NCBI GenBank assembly: GCA_903864555.1
Contig: CAIPGJ010000615.1
Location: 1-5,316, forward strand
From: an uncultured Pseudomonadota bacterium
GTDB lineage: Bacteria > Pseudomonadota > Gammaproteobacteria > Burkholderiales > SG8-39
Reading direction: 5' to 3'
Length of the DNA: 5,316 nt
Shown here: positions 1 to 4,610 of the stretch, piece after piece
How positions within the stretch are numbered: position 1 is the first letter of the stretch
How the letters are laid out: each line of letters starts with the position of its first letter
Notes under the pieces: model-generated
Seen by the model: only the letters and a program-made list of their open reading frames with translations
Database searches by the model: none
Told to the model about the DNA's origin: nothing
Position numbers and translations under genes: made by a program

Positions 1-1026
1 AGCTACCTGCCGCTCAACCTGAACAAGCGCTCTCTCACCCTGGCCATCAATACGCCCGAAGGCCAGGCCATCTTCAAGCAGCTGGTGAAGGACGCCGATG
101 TCGTCGTCGAGAACCTGCGTACCGGCACCATGGAACGCTACGGCCTGGGCTACGAAGTGCTCAGCAAGATCAACCCCGGCATCGTCTACTGTTCGGTCAC
201 CGGCTACGGCAGCACCGGCCCCAAGAAAAGCGACCCTGGCATCGACGATGCCATCCAGGCCGGCAGCGGCCTGATGAGCATCACCGGCACGCCCGAGACC
301 GGCCCCATGAAGACCGGCAGCACCGTGGTCGATTACACCACCGGCTATGCCTCCGCCTTCGCCATCGCCAGCGCGCTCTTCCACAAGCAGCGCACCGGTC
401 AGGGCCAGCAAATCGACATCTCCATGATGGAAGTGGCCATGACCATGATGTCCGGTGAGGTCACCCGTGCCGTCACCGGCGGCGAACAGCCGCCCCTGTC
501 GGGCAACGCCTCCAATCGCGGCCGCTACGTCAGCAACTCCTTCCCCTGCAAGGAAGGCCACGTGTCCGTGGCGGCACGCTCCACCGTGTTGCGCGGGCGC
601 TTCTTCAAGGCCATCGGCCGCGAAGACCTGCCCCAGGACCCGCGCTTCGCCACCGAGGCGCTGGGCCGCAAGAACCTCAAGGAACTCGAAGCCGAAATCC
701 GCAAGACCATGCTGGAGAAAACCGCCGACGAATGGGAAGCCCTCTTCATACGCGACGGCGTGCCGGCGATGAAGATCATTCCGCTGGTGGAAGCCGTGAA
801 GCAGCCGCAGGTGGTGGCCCGCGAGTTCATCAAGCACTTCCCCGCCGAACCCGCCATCGGCCTGCCCGCCTTTGGCGTCCCCACCCCGCCCTACCGCCAC
901 TCCGTCACCCCCTTCCAGGTCAGCCGCCGCGCCCCGACCCTGGGCGAACACACCGATGAAGTGCTCGCCTCCATCGGGCTGGGCAAGGAAGCGATTGCGA
1001 AGCTGCGGGAGAAGAAGATCGTCTGA
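1..1026 (+). CDS. Family III CoA-transferase (CaiB/BaiF), N-terminus cut by window edge
   Basis: Cytosolic enzyme expected to move CoA between an acyl-CoA donor and a carboxylic acid; the substrate cannot be read from sequence. The frame is open from base 1 and ends at TGA 1024-1026, giving 341 visible residues. Family members are near 400 residues, so about 55-60 are missing upstream. An apparent GTG start at 85 lies inside conserved family sequence and is not the start. Family hallmarks seen: LNLNKRSLTLAINTPEG at residues 5-21, DVVVENLRTGTMERYGLGY near 32-50, an IVYCSVTGYG block, and VDYTTG in the position of the family's ADxxTG motif. The Asp of that motif (codon 331-333, visible residue 111) corresponds to the aspartate that forms the acyl-anhydride intermediate in formyl-CoA transferase (family knowledge). 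The C-terminal PTLGEHTDEVLASIGL is also typical. It converges on the broken channel gene. Family assignment is strong; substrate is unknown. Confidence 0.93.
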   Translation, partial: SYLPLNLNKRSLTLAINTPEGQAIFKQLVKDADVVVENLRTGTMERYGLGYEVLSKINPGIVYCSVTGYGSTGPKKSDPGIDDAIQAGSGLMSITGTPETGPMKTGSTVVDYTTGYASAFAIASALFHKQRTGQGQQIDISMMEVAMTMMSGEVTRAVTGGEQPPLSGNASNRGRYVSNSFPCKEGHVSVAARSTVLRGRFFKAIGREDLPQDPRFATEALGRKNLKELEAEIRKTMLEKTADEWEALFIRDGVPAMKIIPLVEAVKQPQVVAREFIKHFPAEPAIGLPAFGVPTPPYRHSVTPFQVSRRAPTLGEHTDEVLASIGLGKEAIAKLREKKIV

Positions 1027-1058
1027 GGCCCGCCAGGCTTGACGACAGCAAGCTGCCT

Positions 1059-1105
1059 GCCCCCACCCTGTCCCTCCCCCGCTGCACTGCGCAGGAGAGG
1101 GGACC
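1059..1105 (+). repeat. Left arm of large imperfect inverted repeat (REP-like)
   Basis: This 47-base arm is matched by the reverse complement of 1199-1240. The only difference is five extra bases (cactg) at about 1085-1089 in this arm. The arms are separated by 93 bases, so the DNA could fold into a cruciform or the transcript into a long hairpin. The arm carries the pattern of pyrimidine-rich run, GCGC centre, purine-rich run common in intergenic REP-like repeats of proteobacteria (recognised by look, not searched). It begins 33 bases after the CoA-transferase stop and could end transcription from that side; no T-run follows it. Confidence 0.85.
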
Positions 1106-1198
1106 GTCTTTCGAGTTTAGTGGACGTGCAAGGCTGGCGTTCATGCTCTGGCGTTGTAGCATCCTGCATACTTTGTATCGACTACCTGTTCAGCAGAA

Positions 1199-1240
1199 GG
1201 TCCCCTCTCCTGCGCAGCGGGGGAGGGACAGGGTGGGGGC
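1199..1240 (-). repeat. Right arm of large imperfect inverted repeat (REP-like)
   Basis: This 42-base arm is the inverted partner of 1059-1105. It also folds on itself: 1200-1229 can form a stem of about 11 pairs, GTCCC with GGGAC on the outside, with one mismatch and two G-T pairs around a TGCGCAG centre. Two self-complementary units in opposite orientation resemble the paired REP arrangement seen in bacterial intergenic repeats. The arm lies between two convergent genes, a usual place for such elements. Nothing in the 1106-1198 spacer looks coding. Confidence 0.8.
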
Positions 1241-1307
1241 AAGCTTCATTGAAGAACCACATGATCACAATGCCAATGTCTGTTCTTTAACCACGGACAC
1301 AAGCATC

Positions 1308-1331
1308 AAAAAACGATAATAATTATCCGTT
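1308..1331 (-). terminator. Likely rho-independent terminator of the channel gene
   Basis: Read on the minus strand, AACG-G-ATAAT pairs with ATTAT-CGTT (1331 back to 1312) with one bulged G and almost no loop, followed directly by a run of six T (1313-1308). The stem overlaps the last bases of the channel stop codon at 1330-1332. It is AT-rich and so weaker than a textbook terminator, but position, orientation and T-run all fit the end of the minus-strand gene. Confidence 0.55.
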
Positions 1332-2250
1332 ACAACCCCGCCCCGCAGGCATGGCAGAAGCGCGCGCCCGGCACATGCGCGGGCGCGCCGCACTGCCCGC
1401 ACACCACCGCCTCGCGCTGGCCGGATCCGCCGGCAGCCGGCCCACCACCTTCGCCCCCCTGCCCCATGCGCCGCGCGGTCATCTCCGCGGTGACGATGCC
1501 CGTGGGCACGGCCAGCGTGCCCCAGCCCAGCAGCATCATGAAGCTGGCAATGGTGCGGCCCAGGTCCGTCTTGGGCGTGATGTCACCGAAGCCCACCGTC
1601 GTCATGGTGGTGATCGCCCAGTACACCGACACCGGAATGCTGGTGAAACCGTTCGACGGCCCCTCCACCACATACATCAGCGACCCCATCAGCACCACGA
1701 TCATGAACACCGTGCCGATGAACACCACGATGCGCCGCCGACTGGCCCACAGGGCCTGGCCGAGGACGCTGTATTCGTTGATCTAGGCGGTGACCTTGAG
1801 AATGCGGAACACCCGCAGCATGCGCAAGATGCGCACATCGATGAAGGCATGCAGTTCGGGGAAAAAGAAAGCCAGATAAGTGGGCGCCACCGACACCAGA
1901 TCCACCACGCCGAAGAAACTGCGCGCATACCGCCCCGGGTGCCGCACGCAGGCCAGGCGCCCCAGGTATTCCGCCGTGAATAGCAGGGTGAACAGCCACT
2001 CCAGCACCTGGAACAATGGTCCGTGACGCTGCGACATCGACTCCACACTGTCCAGCATCACCACCACCACGCTCACCACGATGAAGGCCAGCAAGGCCAG
2101 ATCGAAAGTCCGCCCCGCAGGCGTATCCGACTCGAAGATCACCTCGAAGGCACGGCGGCGCCAGCCGGCCGGCGGCTTGCCGAAGTGTTGCGTCTCCCAG
2201 CTGGGAGACTGCGTGTCGGGGCCGGGCGGTGTGGTGATCGATGGCGTCAT
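1330..2250 (-). pseudogene. Voltage-gated potassium-channel-type ion transporter, broken by one in-frame TAG
   Basis: Intact relatives are inner-membrane Ion_trans-family channels with six segments and one pore. Numbering from ATG at 2248-2250: S1 about 48-68, S2 78-98, S3 111-131, and an arginine-rich S4 at 138-152 (RILRMLRVFRILK). Codon 156 is TAG (plus strand CTA, 1783-1785). The same frame then continues with INEYSVLGQALWASRRR, S5 near 174-195, pore helix, the filter TVGFGD at 218-223, S6 near 233-253, and a tail with CxxC-x11-CxxC (Cys284, 287, 299, 302), a zinc-ribbon-like pattern. Total length would be 306 codons before the TAA at 1330-1332. Both halves share one frame, so a single base change, plausibly Tyr TAC or TAT to TAG, explains the break. 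The upper product would lack the pore; the lower half has only a weak GTG restart at 1728. No clear Shine-Dalgarno precedes the ATG. Alternatives are a sequencing error or amber suppression. Confidence 0.85.
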
Positions 2251-2341
2251 GATTCAGGAATGAACAAGTCGAAAAGGGATGAAGGAGACAATGTAGTCGG
2301 TTCTGCGGCAGGGTGCGGGAAGGCAGGACTGCCAAGGAATG

Positions 2342-2371
2342 CCCCTGATCAATGGTGCTTCACCGATTTGC
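2342..2371 (+). repeat. Degenerate direct repeat, copy 1
   Basis: This stretch (TCAATGGTGCTTCACCGATTT at its core) is about 80% identical by eye to 2400-2429, 58 bases further on. Both resemble the start of the larger repeat unit at 2465, where TGGTCAAAGGGGG takes the place of TGATCAATGGTG. It looks like a decayed partial copy of the same family. Confidence 0.5.
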
Positions 2372-2399
2372 GCAGAGACGAGGCTGCCGCACGGTTTAC

Positions 2400-2429
2400 C
2401 CTCTTGTCAAAGGTGCCTCACCGATTTCC
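2400..2429 (+). repeat. Degenerate direct repeat, copy 2
   Basis: Partner of 2342-2371, with core TCAAAGGTGCCTCACCGATTT. It is preceded at 2393 by GGTTTACCCTCTTG, which parallels GGTTACCCCCTGG at the start of unit A. This supports a decayed, partly tandem series of one repeat family across 2342-2529. Confidence 0.55.
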
Positions 2430-2464
2430 GGGGATGGCATTGGCAGCAAGCTTGGCCGGCCCGG

Positions 2465-2529
2465 GGGTTACCCCCTGGTCAAAGGGGGCCGACGCGTGAG
2501 CGCAGCGAACGAGCGGGGGGATTTTGGCC
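2465..2529 (+). repeat. Intergenic hairpin repeat, unit A
   Basis: One of three well-preserved copies in the window. It matches unit C (3621-3681) in the same orientation over about 60 bases and unit B (2663-2723) in inverted orientation. Order of parts: GGTTACC end, a C-run/G-run hairpin (CCCCCT with AGGGGG), a CCGAC link, a second stem region (CGCGT and ACGAG, one mismatched pair), a G-run, and ATTTTGGCC at the inner end. The ATTTTGGCC end is exactly complementary to GGCCAAAAT at the inner end of unit B. Confidence 0.85.
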
Positions 2530-2662
2530 CGCTGCCTTGATCGTTCGCCCGTCATGGCCGGATGCGGGCCCTGAGTGTCCTCCGGTGCTTCCCCTCTGCA
2601 AGGCAACCGCCGTGCGCAGGGTTCATGCCCTATCGGCAAAAGACCATGAGACAAGCCCGGCT

Positions 2663-2723
2663 GGCCAAAATTTCCCCGCTGGCCTGCGGCCAGTCGGCCC
2701 CCTTTGACAAGGGTGTTTACACC
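2663..2723 (-). repeat. Intergenic hairpin repeat, unit B (inverted)
   Basis: Minus-strand copy of the unit A/C repeat. It shares the core CTTTGACAAGGG/GGCCCCC block and the GGCCAAAAT inner end. Its second hairpin is CTGGCC-TGC-GGCCAG (2679-2693), a perfect 6-bp stem whose sequence differs from the CTCGT/ACGAG stem of unit C at the same place. Its outer end is GGTGT-TT-ACACC (2712-2723), again a small hairpin where unit C has GGTTAACC. It ends 19 bases from the stop codon of the hydrolase gene. Confidence 0.8.
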
Positions 2724-2742
2724 AGCACCCCCGCCGCTGCCC

Positions 2743-3588
2743 TCACCCCTTCTTCGGCGTCCACCCATAGGCTTTCGCGCACGCGCCGCCCATGAGCATG
2801 GCGCGCTCACTGTCGGAGAGGCGGTCGGTCAGGCGGAAGGGCTGCACGCCCTGCTCGTAGTTGATCAGGTCGAAGGTGCGCGTCCAGTCCGTGCCCCACA
2901 GGCAGCGATCGAAGCCCCAGGCTTCGAAGATCTTCGACAGCGGATCCCAGATGTCGTTGTAGGGGAAGGCCTCGCGCGACATGGTGCAGGCACCGCTCAC
3001 CTTGATCACCACATTGGGTCGTTTGGCCAGCGCCAGAATCTTGGGCAGGTCCTTCCACGCATCAGCCGGGATCGGCCGCGAGCGCGGCTGATAAACCCCC
3101 AGATGGTCGAGCACGAAGCGTGTTTCCGGATGCGCATCGACCAGCGGCATGCCGACGTCGAACTTGCCGCCGCATTGCAGGTTGACCGGCAGGCCATGGC
3201 GGGCGGCTGCGCGCAGGATGCGCGGGATGCCCGGGGCCTTGGGGTCGTTGCCGCTGGAGTCGGAAATCATCACCCGCACCGCCACCGCACCGGGCGTCTT
3301 CTTCCACTCGGCAATCACATCGTCCGTGGCCGGATCATTCGGGTCCATCGGCTTGACGATGCCAAAGCGGCCCGGATGGGCGCGCTGCACCGACTTCACA
3401 TAACTGTCGTCATAGCCATACAGGCCATAGGCTGACACGAAGATCGCGCCATCCACGCCCACCTTGTCCATGGCCGCCACCATCTCGTCCCCCGTGACAT
3501 GGTCGGGCCAGCCATGCGGCCGGGTGCGCCAGGGCCGCTGCGAGGTGTTGGCTTCATAAGCGTGAACCTGCGAATCGATGACCATCAT
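2743..3588 (-). CDS. Amidohydrolase-2 family (COG3618-like) hydrolase, downstream paralog
   Basis: Predicted cytosolic TIM-barrel hydrolase of 281 residues, no signal peptide or membrane segment. The family includes lactonases and related hydrolases (2-pyrone-4,6-dicarboxylate, sulfomuconolactone and sugar lactone hydrolases); substrate here is not known. Motifs: IDSQVHA at residues 4-10, RPW 18-20, WKK with PGAVAVR near 95-105, DHLG 161-164, KVSGACTMSRE 196-206, WGTDWTR 231-237. Asp5, His9, His162 and Asp234 are the likely active-site set. The first His of the usual HxH is Gln7. Two adjacent ATG codons (3586-3588 and 3583-3585) are possible starts; the first lies 9 bases from AGGAGG and is preferred, though the second aligns with the paralog's start. 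Stop is TGA at 2745-2743. It is 62% identical to the upstream paralog without gaps and probably its operon partner, 123 bases downstream. Confidence 0.92.
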   Translation of the reverse strand: MMVIDSQVHAYEANTSQRPWRTRPHGWPDHVTGDEMVAAMDKVGVDGAIFVSAYGLYGYDDSYVKSVQRAHPGRFGIVKPMDPNDPATDDVIAEWKKTPGAVAVRVMISDSSGNDPKAPGIPRILRAAARHGLPVNLQCGGKFDVGMPLVDAHPETRFVLDHLGVYQPRSRPIPADAWKDLPKILALAKRPNVVIKVSGACTMSREAFPYNDIWDPLSKIFEAWGFDRCLWGTDWTRTFDLINYEQGVQPFRLTDRLSDSERAMLMGGACAKAYGWTPKKG

Positions 3589-3597
3589 GATGGAACG

Positions 3598-3603
3598 CCT
3601 CCT
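3598..3603 (-). promoter_or_regulatory. Ribosome-binding site of the downstream hydrolase
   Basis: AGGAGG on the minus strand (CCTCCT on plus), a full match to the Shine-Dalgarno consensus. It lies 9 bases before the first of two tandem ATG codons and 12 before the second, which favours the first. The upstream paralog has the same motif at the same 9-base spacing. Confidence 0.85.
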
Positions 3604-3620
3604 GAATAATTTGTTTTTAT

Positions 3621-3681
3621 GGTTAACCCCCTTGTTAAAGGGGGCCGACTCGTGAGCGCAACGAACGAGCGGGGGAATATT
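3621..3681 (+). repeat. Intergenic hairpin repeat, unit C, between the two hydrolase genes
   Basis: Single copy of the unit A/B repeat in the 123-base gap between the paralogs. It starts with the perfect palindrome GGTTAACC (3621-3628). CCCCCTT-GTTA-AAGGGGG (3627-3644) forms a 7-bp stem, and CTCGT (3649-3653) pairs with ACGAG (3665-3669). It has no T-run on either strand, so a simple intrinsic terminator is unlikely. In the operon transcript the hairpins would lie 30 bases after the first stop codon and just before the AGGAGG of the second gene. They could therefore affect mRNA stability or relative expression of the two genes; that role is inference. Confidence 0.85.
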
Positions 3682-3711
3682 AAGCAGCCACGCTCATCAC
3701 CCCCCACCACC

Positions 3712-4551
3712 TCACCGCTTCGGCACAAACCCATACGTCTTCGCGCATGCCCCGCCCATCAGCATGGCGCGCTCGCTGGCGGACAGGCGATCGGTCACGC
3801 GAAAGGGCTCCACGCCCTGCTCGTAATTCAGCACCGACCAGGCACGCGTCCAGTCCGTGCCCCACAGGCAGCGCTCGAAGCCCCAGGCGTCGAACACGCG
3901 CGCCAGCGGCTCCCAGATGTCGTTGTAGGGATAGGCCTCGCGCGACATGGTGCAGGCGCCGCTCACCTTGATCACCACATTGGGCCGCTTGGCCAGGGCC
4001 AGCACCTTGGGCAGGTCGGCCCACACGTCCGCGGGCGCGGGCTTGATGCGCGGCTGCAGCATGCCCAGGTGGTCCAGCACGAAGCGGTTGTTGGGGTAAC
4101 GGTCGATCAGCGCCGTGCCCACGTCGATGTTGCCCCAGCAAAGGAAGTTCATCGGCAGGTCGATGCTGGCGGCGGCGTTCAGCATGCGCGCGATGCCGGG
4201 GTTGTCCACGGCCAGGCCCTGCTCCTTCACCATCCCGAGGCGCAGGCCGACCGCACCCGGCACCTTCTTCCACTCCAGCACCTTCTCCGCGGCATCGGGT
4301 TTGTCGAAATCCACCCGCGTCACCAGGCCGAAGCGGCCCGGATAAGCGCGCTGCACACCCATCGCATAGCTGGTGTCATAGCTGTAAAGGTTGAAAGGCG
4401 ACACGTAGATCGCCCCGTCGATGCCGAGCTTGTCCATGTCGGCGACCATCTGCTCGCCCGTGGCGCTGGCCACCCAGCCCTCGGGCACCACCGCCCAGGG
4501 GCGTTCGGGGGTGTTGGGGGCGAATGCGTGAATCTGGGAATCGATGATCAT
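3712..4551 (-). CDS. Amidohydrolase-2 family (COG3618-like) hydrolase, upstream paralog
   Basis: Predicted cytosolic TIM-barrel hydrolase of 279 residues, the first gene of the likely two-gene minus-strand operon. Motifs: IDSQIHA at 3-9, NTPERPW 13-19, WKKVPGAVGLR near 94-104, DHLG 160-163, KVSGACTMSRE 195-205, WGTDWTR 230-236. Asp4, His8, His161 and Asp233 are the likely active-site residues; Gln6 stands where many relatives have the first His of HxH. The ATG at 4549-4551 is fixed by AGGAGG 9 bases upstream; stop is TGA at 3714-3712. Against the downstream paralog it is 51% identical over residues 1-150 and 76% over 151-279. Substrate-facing loops in the first half may therefore differ (inference), suggesting related enzymes with different substrates. 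An IS66-like remnant ends about 60 bases upstream. Family is clear; the reaction is not. Confidence 0.92.
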   Translation of the reverse strand: MIIDSQIHAFAPNTPERPWAVVPEGWVASATGEQMVADMDKLGIDGAIYVSPFNLYSYDTSYAMGVQRAYPGRFGLVTRVDFDKPDAAEKVLEWKKVPGAVGLRLGMVKEQGLAVDNPGIARMLNAAASIDLPMNFLCWGNIDVGTALIDRYPNNRFVLDHLGMLQPRIKPAPADVWADLPKVLALAKRPNVVIKVSGACTMSREAYPYNDIWEPLARVFDAWGFERCLWGTDWTRAWSVLNYEQGVEPFRVTDRLSASERAMLMGGACAKTYGFVPKR

Positions 4552-4560
4552 GGTGGGAGT

Positions 4561-4566
4561 CCTCCT
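4561..4566 (-). promoter_or_regulatory. Ribosome-binding site of the upstream hydrolase
   Basis: AGGAGG on the minus strand, 9 bases before the ATG at 4551. It confirms the start and shows that the leader next to the gene survived the nearby insertion-sequence event. Confidence 0.85.
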
Positions 4567-4610
4567 GTTGGCTGTTATCCGGTTATCGAAATTGATTTAT
4601 AGCACTGGTG

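Larger units (their letters stand above)
2251..2742. other. Gene-free region of hairpin repeats between channel and hydrolase genes
   Basis: I see no credible gene in these 492 bases; the short open frames lack family features and run through repeats. From left to right the region holds about 90 bases of unremarkable sequence next to the channel start, two degenerate direct repeats (2342-2371, 2400-2429), repeat unit A (2465-2529), about 130 bases without recognisable features (2530-2662), and the inverted repeat unit B (2663-2723), which ends 19 bases before the hydrolase stop. No convincing promoter for the minus-strand channel gene was found here. Confidence 0.7.

Noticed and set aside
85..1026. 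CoA-transferase starting at GTG 85
   Set aside because: The frame is open and family-like from base 1, so the GTG is an internal valine and the gene is cut by the window edge.
1583..2335. 250-residue minus-strand frame overlapping the channel gene
   Set aside because: It runs out of frame through the channel's membrane segments, which explain the sequence far better; its product is low-complexity Gly/Ala/His-rich.
2342..2529. CRISPR-like array
   Set aside because: The repeats are few, degenerate and unequally spaced, and no cas-like gene is present.
2418..2810. Small proteins containing LVKGGR-type words in several frames
   Set aside because: The shared word is just the hairpin repeat translated (units A, B and C), not evidence of a conserved peptide.
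2704..3435. Long plus-strand open frame opposite the downstream hydrolase
   Set aside because: It is the antisense shadow of a well-supported gene in high-GC DNA; it is rich in His, Arg and Ala and shows no family motif.
3627..3644. Intrinsic terminator between the two hydrolase genes
   Set aside because: The GC-rich stem is good, but neither strand has a T-run after it, and the same hairpin recurs as part of a dispersed repeat.
3619..4602. 327-residue plus-strand open frame opposite the upstream hydrolase
   Set aside because: Antisense shadow. It begins inside repeat unit C and resembles the 2704-3435 shadow only because the two sense genes are paralogs.
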